Assembly (NCBI RefSeq): GCF_936928535.1
Contig: NZ_CAKZHY010000094.1
Coordinates: 1 to 64,000 of the forward strand
DNA from: an uncultured Bradyrhizobium sp.
GTDB lineage: Bacteria > Pseudomonadota > Alphaproteobacteria > Rhizobiales > Xanthobacteraceae
Direction: 5' to 3'
Length of the DNA: 64,000 nt
Part shown: positions 7,364 through 14,408 of the stretch, in pieces
How positions within the stretch are numbered: the stretch's first letter is position 1
How the letters are laid out: the number at the start of each line of letters is the position of its first letter
The notes under the pieces: model-generated
Database searches by the model: none
Told to the model about the DNA's origin: nothing
Seen by the model: the letters and a program-made list of their open reading frames with translations, nothing else
Translations under genes and position numbers: made by a program

Positions 7364-8104
7364 TCAGCCGCCGCTTCCGAGGCGCTCGAGCACCGCCTCG
7401 GTCAGCCGCTCGCAGCGCCAGCCGGCGAACGGAAACGCGTCCATCATGACAGGGCCGATCTCCTTCTCGACGATCTCGCGCAGCATGGTGCGGGCGCGGT
7501 GCAGCCGGGTCTTCACCGTCTCCGGCTTCACGCCGAGCAGATCGGCGGTCTCCTCGATGTTCATTCCCTCCATGACGCGTGCGACGAAGACCATACGGAA
7601 TACTTCCGGCAATTCGTCGATGGCGCGCTCGACGACGCGCTGGATTTCACGTTGGGCCATGGTCCTTTCCGGATCGCCTGCGGGAGAAACGGGAAATTTG
7701 ATGATCTGCGCCGCGAGCGCGGCTTCGCCGACCGTGCCAAGCTCGACATGCGGCCGGGCGCTGCGCGCCCGGCCCAGCGCCTCGTTGATGGCGATGCGGG
7801 ACAGCCAGGTCGACAGCGCGGACTCGCCCTTGAAGCCGTCGAGATGGGTGAAGGCGCGGACATAGGTCTCCTGCACCACATCCTCAGCCTCGCTGTCGCT
7901 GCGCAGGATGCCGCGCGCGAGCCGATAAAGCCTGCGGTTGTTGGCCTGCATGATCTCGCGCAGCGCAGCCTCATCCCGGCTCCGCGCGCGGTTGATCAGC
8001 TCGGCCTCCGACGTCCTGACGTCCCGGGTCTTGGCGCCGGCGGACAGGCCGGCTGCGGTCCGTGGCATGGCGATTACCTGCTCATTCTCGGTGGTTCTGG
8101 ACAT
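7364..8104 (-). CDS. ECF-type RNA polymerase sigma factor
   Basis: A sigma-70 family regulator of about 246 residues. Region 2 contains DSEAEDVVQETYVRAFTHLDGFKGESALSTWLSRIAINEALGRAR, and region 4 ends with IEETADLLGVKPETVKTRLHRARTMLRE, a clear helix-turn-helix. After region 4 comes a short tail, FPFAGWRCERLTEAVLERL, with a single cysteine. The ATG at 8104 is used here; an alternative ATG at 8068 has a slightly better ribosome binding site and would remove 12 residues. No anti-sigma gene is adjacent, which is unusual for a typical ECF. Upstream is the sulfurtransferase gene (gap 40 bp) and downstream DUF4142 and cupredoxin. Confidence 0.9.
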   Translation of the reverse strand: MSRTTENEQVIAMPRTAAGLSAGAKTRDVRTSEAELINRARSRDEAALREIMQANNRRLYRLARGILRSDSEAEDVVQETYVRAFTHLDGFKGESALSTWLSRIAINEALGRARSARPHVELGTVGEAALAAQIIKFPVSPAGDPERTMAQREIQRVVERAIDELPEVFRMVFVARVMEGMNIEETADLLGVKPETVKTRLHRARTMLREIVEKEIGPVMMDAFPFAGWRCERLTEAVLERLGSGG

Positions 8105-8144
8105 TGGATGCGGGCCTGCAGAAAAGGTTCCCGTTTTCTTGCTC

Positions 8145-9014
8145 CTAATCCGTCTCGATCGGCAGCGACAAGTCCCTCGCCCACTCACCCATGGAGGCAT
8201 CGTAGAGCGTCAGCTTGTCGTAGCCGAGTTGCACCAGCATCAAGAGGTCGATCGTCGCCGAAATACCGCCGCCGCAATACAGGATCACGTTCTTGTCGCG
8301 CGTGACGCCTGACGCGGTGAATTTCGCTTCGGCATCGGCGAGCGTCGTCAGCGTCTTGTCGGCCTTGAGAAGCGTTGCAGCCGAGACGTTGACGCTGCCG
8401 GGCACGCGGCCGGGCCGACCGTAACGGCTCGGCTCGAGTCCCCGGTGAAATTGCGGCCCGAGCGCGTTGACGGTGACGGTCGCGGGATCGCCGATCCGCG
8501 CTTTCACGAAATCCTTGTCGACGAAGAAGCCGGCGCGCGGGCTCGCCTTGAAGGTCGTCGCCGGATAGCCCTTCGGCGCACCTGTCTCGACCGCCCGTCC
8601 CTCGTCCTTCCATTTGTCAAAACCGCCGTCGAGCACGCGCGCGTCGACGCCGAGCGAACGCAACATCCACCAGAACCGTGTCGACCACATCATGGTGCCG
8701 ATGCTGTAGAGCACGATGGTCTTGCCGGCATCGAGCCCGTGACGGCGGAAGGCGGCCTCGAGTTGGGCGACACCGGGCATCATGAAGAACTGCTGCGCGG
8801 AGGTGTCCGAGAACTCGCCTTGCAGGTCGAGGTAATCGGCACCGGGGATATGGCCGGCGGCGAACGTCTTGTCGCCGGGGACGGCACGGTACGGCACGTC
8901 GCTTCCCGGCGGGACCGGCTCGTTGTAGGTGGTGCAGTCGTAAAGGCGGAGGTTGGGATCGTCGAGGATAGCGGCGAGTTGCTCGGTGGTGATGAGGGGT
9001 GATGGCTGGGACAT
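8145..9014 (-). CDS. Tandem rhodanese sulfurtransferase
   Basis: A 289-residue two-domain rhodanese. The first domain (about 8-140) includes GHIPGADYLDL and ends VLDGGFDKW; the second (about 165-289) ends with the active loop at Cys247 in LYCGGGISAT. The CGGGIS loop differs from the CRKGVT of classical thiosulfate sulfurtransferase and the CGSGVT of mercaptopyruvate sulfurtransferase, so the donor is uncertain. The first domain lacks an equivalent cysteine, which is normal. The ATG at 9014 with GGGAGAG just upstream is chosen over a longer reading that would run through the repeat at 9054-9166. Confidence 0.9.
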   Translation of the reverse strand: MSQPSPLITTEQLAAILDDPNLRLYDCTTYNEPVPPGSDVPYRAVPGDKTFAAGHIPGADYLDLQGEFSDTSAQQFFMMPGVAQLEAAFRRHGLDAGKTIVLYSIGTMMWSTRFWWMLRSLGVDARVLDGGFDKWKDEGRAVETGAPKGYPATTFKASPRAGFFVDKDFVKARIGDPATVTVNALGPQFHRGLEPSRYGRPGRVPGSVNVSAATLLKADKTLTTLADAEAKFTASGVTRDKNVILYCGGGISATIDLLMLVQLGYDKLTLYDASMGEWARDLSLPIETD

Positions 9015-9053
9015 TGGACTCTCCCAATTTGAGCTTGCGTTTCGAGGCACACT

Positions 9054-9166
9054 GTCATTGCCCGCGACGGCGGGCAATCCAGTATCCCAGAGGCGGCACT
9101 GGTGTACTCCAACCATCGCCACGGAGTACTGGATGCCCCGGTCTATACATCGAGCCGGGGCATGAC
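9054..9166. repeat. Palindromic intergenic repeat, family E-like
   Basis: The ends GTCATTGCCCGCGACGG and CCGGGGCATGAC are inverted, and inner TCCAGTA/TACTGGA arms add a second stem. It fills the gap between the sulfurtransferase and dihydroorotase genes and could be related to the element at 26291-26433. Confidence 0.6.
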
Positions 9167-9194
9167 AGCAGAGCAAGAAGCTGAACCCAGCTTC

Positions 9195-10529
9195 CTACTG
9201 CTTCAGCGTCTCCAGAAACCGCACCGGCGCGCCCTGCGAGGCCGTCACCAGTTCGCCCTGCCACATCACGCGACGGCCGCGGATGAAAGTGCCGACGGGC
9301 CAGCCTGTCACGCGGACGCCGTCATAGGGCGTCCAGCCGGCCTTGGACGCGACCCATTTGTTGGTGATGGTCTCGCTGCGCTTCAGATCGACCACCGTGA
9401 AATCGGCGTCGTAGCCGGCGACGATGCGGCCCTTGCAGGCCATGTTGTAAAGACGCGCGGGGCCGGCGCTGGTGAGATCGACGAACCGTGCCAGCGAGAG
9501 CCGGCCCGCATTGACGTGATCGAGCATCAGCGGCACCAGCGTCTGCACGCCGGTCATGCCGGAGGGCGAAGCCGGATAGGTCTTCTGCTTCTCTTCCAGC
9601 GTGTGCGGGGCGTGGTCGGAACCGAGCACGTCGATGATGCCCTGCTCGATGCCGCGCCAGATGCCGGCGCGGTGGTCGGCGCCACGCACCGGAGGATTCA
9701 TCTGCGCCAGCGTGCCGAGCCGCTCGTAGCATTCAGGCGCGACCAGCGTGAGGTGATGCGGCGTTGCCTCGCAGGAGGCGACATCCTTGTGGTCGCGCAG
9801 GAACTCGATCTCTTCCTTGGTCGAGATGTGCAGCACGTGGATGCGTTTTCCCGTCTCATGCGCGAGCTTGACCAGGCGCTGCGTCGCCATCAGCGCCGCG
9901 GTCTCGTCGCGCCAGACCGGATGCGAGCGCGCATCGCCCTCAATACGGAGGGATTTGCGGTCGTTGAGACGATACTCATCCTCGGCATGGAACGCGGCGC
10001 GGCGGCGGATCACCTGAAAGATCCGGCGCAGGCTCTCGTCGTCCTCGACCAGCAGCGCGCCGGTCGAGGAGCCGATGAAGACCTTGACGCCCGCGCAGCC
10101 CGGCGCGCGCTCAAGCACCGGCAGGTCCTGCACGTTCTCGCGGGTGCCGCCGATGAAGAAGGCGAAATCGCAGTGCATACGATGATGGGCACGCTTGATC
10201 TTGTCGGAGAACGTGGCCTCCGTCACCGTGAGCGGCGAAGTGTTCGGCATCTCGAACACGGCGGTGACGCCGCCCATCACGGCGCTGCGCGAACCGGTCT
10301 CGAGATCTTCCTTGTGCTCCAGCCCGGGCTCGCGGAAATGCACCTGCGTGTCCATCACGCCGGGCAGGATGTGCAGGCCCTTGCAGTCGATCACCTCGGC
10401 GGCGCTCGCTTGCGACAACGGGCCCAGCTCGGCGATGCGGCCATTGACGATGCCGATATCGCGAACGCCCTCGCCGTCCTGGTTGACGACGGTGCCGCCC
10501 TTGAGGATCACATCGAAGCGCTGGGTCAT
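9195..10529 (-). CDS. pyrC: Dihydroorotase (class I, amidohydrolase superfamily)
   Basis: A 444-residue cyclic amidohydrolase that should interconvert carbamoyl aspartate and dihydroorotate in pyrimidine synthesis. Metal ligands are visible: DTQVHFREPG (about 60-69), the likely carboxylated lysine in CAGVKVFIGSSTG, HVLHIST, and the DHAPHT block (LGSDHAPHTLEEK). Allantoinase and hydantoinase share this fold, but the motif set fits dihydroorotase best. No pyrB gene is next to it. Its ATG is 101 bp from the start of ygfZ on the other strand, so the two are divergently transcribed. Confidence 0.85.
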   Translation of the reverse strand: MTQRFDVILKGGTVVNQDGEGVRDIGIVNGRIAELGPLSQASAAEVIDCKGLHILPGVMDTQVHFREPGLEHKEDLETGSRSAVMGGVTAVFEMPNTSPLTVTEATFSDKIKRAHHRMHCDFAFFIGGTRENVQDLPVLERAPGCAGVKVFIGSSTGALLVEDDESLRRIFQVIRRRAAFHAEDEYRLNDRKSLRIEGDARSHPVWRDETAALMATQRLVKLAHETGKRIHVLHISTKEEIEFLRDHKDVASCEATPHHLTLVAPECYERLGTLAQMNPPVRGADHRAGIWRGIEQGIIDVLGSDHAPHTLEEKQKTYPASPSGMTGVQTLVPLMLDHVNAGRLSLARFVDLTSAGPARLYNMACKGRIVAGYDADFTVVDLKRSETITNKWVASKAGWTPYDGVRVTGWPVGTFIRGRRVMWQGELVTASQGAPVRFLETLKQ

Positions 10530-10630
10530 GGCTGAAGGCCTCTCTCATCCCCAAGCGCAGGGCTTGAGGTCTTGTCGTTTATGCCTTGCGGGCTTACGTT
10601 CCGGAGCAACATGTCGCAAGAGATTTTCGC

Positions 10631-11506
10631 ATGAAATCAGCGTTTCTTCCCGACCGGGGCGTGATCAAGGTCGCGGGCGAGGACGCACGCAACTTCCTCA
10701 ACGGCCTCATCACCACCGACGTCGACAGGCTCAAGCCGGGCCTTGGGCGATTCGGCGCGCTGCTGACGCCGCAGGGCAAGATCGTCGTGGACTTCCTGAT
10801 CACGGAAGCGCCCGCCGGCCATGGCGGCGGGTTCCTGATCGACTGCCCCAAGCCGCTGGCCGATGGCCTCGCCACCAAGCTGAAATTCTACAAGCTGCGC
10901 GCCAAGGTGACGGTGGACAACCTCGATCTCGGCGTGCTCGCGGCCTGGGATGGCCAGCCTGCCGCACAGCCGGATCTCGCCTTCGCCGATCCCCGCAACG
11001 CCGCGCTCGGCACCCGCATCCTGATCCCGGAAGATCTCACGCGGAAGCTGTCCGATTTGATCGGCGCCGAGCTGGTCGATGCCTCCGAGTACGAGGCTCA
11101 CCGGATTGCGCTCGGCGTGCCGCGCGGCGGGCTCGATTTCATGTACAGCGATGCGTTCCCGCACGAGACCAATATGGACCGCCTCGCCGGCGTCGATTTC
11201 GACAAAGGCTGCTATGTCGGCCAGGAGGTCGTCTCGCGCATGCAGCATCGCGGCACCGCGCGCACCCGCAGCGTGAAGGTGCTGCTCGAGGCTTCCTCCC
11301 CCGAGGTCGGCGTCAGTGTCATGGCCGGCGACAAGTCCGTCGGCACGATGGGCTCGTCGGCGAATGGCAAGGGCATCGCGCTGGTGCGTCTCGACCGCGT
11401 CGCAGACGCGCTCGACGCCGGCCAGGCGCTGACGGCTGGCGGACTCACGCTGAAGCTGGCAGAACCCGAAATCGTTCGCATTCCCGCAAAGCAGCCACTC
11501 GCATGA
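10631..11506 (+). CDS. ygfZ: Folate-binding protein YgfZ (Fe-S cluster maintenance)
   Basis: A 291-residue member of the GcvT-like YgfZ/IBA57 family, which uses tetrahydrofolate in maintenance of certain iron-sulfur enzymes. The signature KGCYVGQEVVSRMQHRGTAR is present near residue 195, and the N-terminus has the LNGLITTDV and GRFGALLTPQGKIVVDF blocks. An in-frame earlier start at 10586 exists; the ATG at 10631 matches the usual family N-terminus. Its stop overlaps the start of tag (ATGA), indicating translational coupling. Confidence 0.9.
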   Translation: MKSAFLPDRGVIKVAGEDARNFLNGLITTDVDRLKPGLGRFGALLTPQGKIVVDFLITEAPAGHGGGFLIDCPKPLADGLATKLKFYKLRAKVTVDNLDLGVLAAWDGQPAAQPDLAFADPRNAALGTRILIPEDLTRKLSDLIGAELVDASEYEAHRIALGVPRGGLDFMYSDAFPHETNMDRLAGVDFDKGCYVGQEVVSRMQHRGTARTRSVKVLLEASSPEVGVSVMAGDKSVGTMGSSANGKGIALVRLDRVADALDAGQALTAGGLTLKLAEPEIVRIPAKQPLA

Positions 11507-12129
11507 GCCGTGCTCCCCGCCTGCATCCCGACGGAAAGACCCGCTGCCCCTGGCCGGGCGAAGACCCGCTCTATGTCGCCTATCACGACACCGAATGGGG
11601 CGTGCCTGAATTTGACGACCGCGCACTCTTTGAAAAGCTGATCCTCGACGGCTTTCAGGCCGGCCTGTCCTGGATCACGATCCTGCGCAAGCGGGACAAT
11701 TTCCGCAAAGCCTTCGACGATTTCCAGCCGGAGAAGATCGCGCGCTACACCGACAAGAAGGTGCACGCGTTGATGAACGACGCCGGCATCGTGCGCAACA
11801 AGGCCAAGATCGACGGCGCGATCCTCAGCGCGAAGTCCTATCTCGACATCATGGAGAAGGGCCCCGGCTTCTCGAAGCTGCTCTGGGACTTCATGGATGG
11901 CCGTCCCAAGATCAACAACTTCAAGACCACGGCCGGCGTGCCGGCCTCGACGCCGCTGTCGACGCAGATCTCGAAGGAGCTGTCCTCGCGCGGCTTCAAG
12001 TTCGTCGGGCCGACCATCGTCTATGCCTTCATGGAAGCGACCGGCATGGTCAACGACCATCTCGTCGACTGTCATTGTCACGCGAGCTGCAGCAAGCTGC
12101 AGCGCAAGCCGCGCCTCAAGGCCAAATGA
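11503..12129 (+). CDS. tag: DNA-3-methyladenine glycosylase I
   Basis: A 208-residue Tag enzyme that removes 3-methyladenine from alkylated DNA. Zinc ligands of the family can be placed: Cys15 in RCPWPG, His28 in AYHDTEWGVP, and His and Cys in NDHLVDCHCH near residue 190. The DGFQAGLSWITILRKR helix (about 50-65) carries the base pocket. The ATG shares an ATGA overlap with the ygfZ stop, and its own stop shares another ATGA with the HD-domain gene. The C-terminus is Lys/Arg-rich. Confidence 0.93.
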   Translation: MSRAPRLHPDGKTRCPWPGEDPLYVAYHDTEWGVPEFDDRALFEKLILDGFQAGLSWITILRKRDNFRKAFDDFQPEKIARYTDKKVHALMNDAGIVRNKAKIDGAILSAKSYLDIMEKGPGFSKLLWDFMDGRPKINNFKTTAGVPASTPLSTQISKELSSRGFKFVGPTIVYAFMEATGMVNDHLVDCHCHASCSKLQRKPRLKAK

Positions 12130-12740
12130 CGGCCAGGAAAACGTCACGTGGTGCAGAGTCGCGCGCCTGGCAGCGCATGCTGTCGGGCCGGCGGCTCGAT
12201 CTGCTCGATCCCTCTCCGCTCGATATCGAAATCGCCGACATCGCGCACGGGCTGGCGAGGGTAGCGCGCTGGAACGGGCAGACCACCGGCGCGCATATCT
12301 TCTCGGTGGCTCAACACACGCTGCTGGTGGAGACCGTGCTGCGGCACGAGATGCCACGCGTGGATACGCGCATGCGGCTTGCCGCGCTGCTGCACGATGC
12401 GCCCGAATATGTGATCGGCGATATGATCTCGCCATTCAAGGCCGTGCTCGACGGCCATTACAAGGCGGTGGAGAAGCGCCTGCTCGGCGCCATTCACATC
12501 CGCTTCGGCCTGCCGCCCGAGCTGCCCGAGGAGATCACTCTGGCAATCAAGGCCGCCGATCGCGGCGCAGCGTATCTGGAGGCGACCGAGCTCGCCGGCT
12601 TCAGCGAGAGCGAGGCGAGGCGCCTGTTCGGCAAGGACCCGGGCCTCTCCGAGGGTATCAGGCGCGACTATCTGACGCCGTGGACGGCGGCGCGGGCCGA
12701 GAAGCAGTTTCTGGAGCGGTTTGGCGCCGTGTTTGCGTAG
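12126..12740 (+). CDS. HD-domain hydrolase, YfbR-like
   Basis: A 204-residue HD-superfamily phosphohydrolase. Metal-binding residues are visible in HIFSVAQHTLLV (about 58-69), LAALLHDAPEYVIGD (about 89-103) and the AIKAADRGA helix. The SPFK element after the HD pair is typical of YfbR-type 5'-nucleotidases and their rhizobial relatives. The start at 12126 overlaps the tag stop (ATGA); an upstream in-frame ATG at 12075 lies inside tag and is less likely. The nucleotide substrate is not predictable here. Confidence 0.88.
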   Translation: MTARKTSRGAESRAWQRMLSGRRLDLLDPSPLDIEIADIAHGLARVARWNGQTTGAHIFSVAQHTLLVETVLRHEMPRVDTRMRLAALLHDAPEYVIGDMISPFKAVLDGHYKAVEKRLLGAIHIRFGLPPELPEEITLAIKAADRGAAYLEATELAGFSESEARRLFGKDPGLSEGIRRDYLTPWTAARAEKQFLERFGAVFA

Positions 12741-12744
12741 ACCT

Positions 12745-12841
12745 CGTGGGGTGGGCAAAGCAGCGCGTGCCCACCTGACAGAGCGAGGATACGCAATTGC
12801 GAGATCGTGGGCACGGCGCTTTGCGCCTTTGCCACCCTATG
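12745..12841. repeat. Degraded palindromic intergenic repeat, family A
   Basis: The ends CGTGGGGTGGGCAAAG and CGCCTTTGCCACCCTATG are imperfectly inverted, with inner GTGCCCAC and GTGGGCAC arms. It is a decayed copy of the element at 2345-2437 and separates the HD gene from the phosphatase gene. Confidence 0.7.
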
Positions 12842-12875
12842 AGCGCTCGTTATAATCGCCGCAAAAAGGTCCACC

Positions 12876-13382
12876 ATGATCCACGTCTGCTCGCTCGCCG
12901 CCCTTCCCGAAACCGTTCGCCGCACCGGGGCCAGCCACGTGCTGACCGTGATGGCCAATGTCGAGCAGGTGGCGCGGCCGGTGTCGGTGCTGCCGGCCAA
13001 TCATTTGAAGGTGTCGATGGACGACATCATCGAGGAAATGGACGGCTTCGTCGCGCCCTCCGAGAGCCACATCGACCAGGTGCTGAATTTCGTGCGCGGC
13101 TGGGACCGCGCTGCGCCGCTGGTGGTGCATTGCTATGCCGGCATCAGCCGCTCCACGGCGAGCGCGTTCGCAGCCGTCTGCGCGCTCAATCCTGATCGCG
13201 ACGAGATCGAGATCGCCAAGAAGATCCGCGCGGCCTCCCCGATCGCCTCGCCGAACCGCCGCATCGTCAGCCTGGCCGACCGCGCGCTCGGGCGCAACGG
13301 CCGCATGCTGCGCGCGCTCGACGAGATGGGCCCGGGCGAGATGCTGGTCGAAGGCCGCCCCTTCGTGATCGAGCTCGAATGA
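12876..13382 (+). CDS. Tyrosine phosphatase-like protein
   Basis: A 168-residue protein with the Cys-x5-Arg signature of cysteine phosphatases at HCYAGISRS (His85, Cys86, Arg92). The upstream MDDIIEEMDGFVAP stretch is in the position of the general-acid loop. It is short, close to the size of the rhizobial tyrosine-phosphatase-like proteins. The natural substrate is unknown; phosphoprotein or nucleotide substrates are both possible. ATG follows AAAAAGGTCCACC. The NadQ-like regulator starts 16 bp downstream, so the two genes are probably co-transcribed. Confidence 0.85.
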   Translation: MIHVCSLAALPETVRRTGASHVLTVMANVEQVARPVSVLPANHLKVSMDDIIEEMDGFVAPSESHIDQVLNFVRGWDRAAPLVVHCYAGISRSTASAFAAVCALNPDRDEIEIAKKIRAASPIASPNRRIVSLADRALGRNGRMLRALDEMGPGEMLVEGRPFVIELE

Positions 13383-13398
13383 CATCAGCGATCGCCGC

Positions 13399-14361
13399 AT
13401 GAGCGACAAGCTGCTGACGCCGATCGAGATCGGCCTGACTGCCGCGATCGTCGCGATCGAGGATCACGAGCCGCTGGTGCTCACCGCGCGCGGCGCTGAC
13501 GGGCTCGCCGGTCTGCCGTTCGGCCCGTTCGATGCGCCGAGCCATCGCACCTTCGAGATCGGCCTGCGGGCCTGGGTCGAGCAACAGGCGGGATTGCGCC
13601 TCGGCTATGTCGAGCAGCTCTACACGTTTGGCGATCGCGGCCGTCATGCCGAGGCCGGCGACACCGGCGCGCACATGGTGTCGATCGGCTATCTCGCGCT
13701 GACGCGCGGCGCCGAGAAAGCCGCCAATGCCGCGAGCTTCGAGCCCTGGTATCGCTTCTTCCCCTGGGAAGACCGGCGCGAGGCGCCGCCTGCGATCATC
13801 GCCCGTGACATCATCCCGGCGCTGACCGCGTGGGCCGAAGAGGAGACGCCGGAAACCTCACGCGCATTGCCACGCAAGGATCGCGTGCGGTTCTATTTCG
13901 GCCTCGACGGTGCGGCCTGGGACGAGGAGCGTGTGCTCGACCGCTACGAGCTCCTGTACGAGGCCGGCCTCGTCGAGGAGGCGCGGCGTGACGGGCGCCC
14001 CGCGGCACTGGCGCGCAAGGTGCTGCCCGCGCTCGGCACCTCCATGCGCTTCGACCACCGCCGGATCCTCGCCACGGCAATTGCCAGGCTGCGCGCAAAG
14101 CTGAAGTATCGTCCTGTGGTATTTGAACTTTTGCCCGCCGAGTTCACACTCACTGAGTTGCAGTATACGGTGGAGGCGATCTCCGGCCGGCATCTGCACA
14201 AGCAGAATTTTCGCCGTCTGGTCGAAACCGAGGCGCTGGTCGAACCAACCGGCGTGATGTCGACACAGACGGGCGGGAGACCGGCGGCGCTCTATCGCTT
14301 CCGCCGCGACGTGCTCCAGGAACGGCCGGCGCCGGGCTTGCGCGTACGCTCCCGGCGCTAG
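13399..14361 (+). CDS. nadQ: NadQ-like Nudix/winged-helix transcriptional regulator of NAD synthesis
   Basis: A 320-residue two-part protein. Residues about 1-150 form a Nudix-like domain without a complete catalytic Nudix box, which fits a ligand sensor rather than an enzyme. The C-terminal part (about 225-300) contains FELLPAEFTLTELQYTVEAISGRHLHKQNFRRLVE, the winged-helix module seen in NrtR/NadQ proteins. Alphaproteobacterial NadQ is proposed to repress nadABC; I recall this from regulon reconstructions and could not check it. The nadABC operon at 25.2 kb carries two identical candidate sites. The alternative is a Nudix-related regulator of another pathway. Confidence 0.7.
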   Translation: MSDKLLTPIEIGLTAAIVAIEDHEPLVLTARGADGLAGLPFGPFDAPSHRTFEIGLRAWVEQQAGLRLGYVEQLYTFGDRGRHAEAGDTGAHMVSIGYLALTRGAEKAANAASFEPWYRFFPWEDRREAPPAIIARDIIPALTAWAEEETPETSRALPRKDRVRFYFGLDGAAWDEERVLDRYELLYEAGLVEEARRDGRPAALARKVLPALGTSMRFDHRRILATAIARLRAKLKYRPVVFELLPAEFTLTELQYTVEAISGRHLHKQNFRRLVETEALVEPTGVMSTQTGGRPAALYRFRRDVLQERPAPGLRVRSRR

Positions 14362-14408
14362 ATCAGAGATTGCGGTCGGCCCCTGCCTGCCGATTGCCAG
14401 GAGGCCCC

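Noticed and set aside
10195..11502. Long upstream extension of tag
   Set aside because: It overlaps pyrC and ygfZ in other frames; the ATGA overlap at 11503 gives the natural start.
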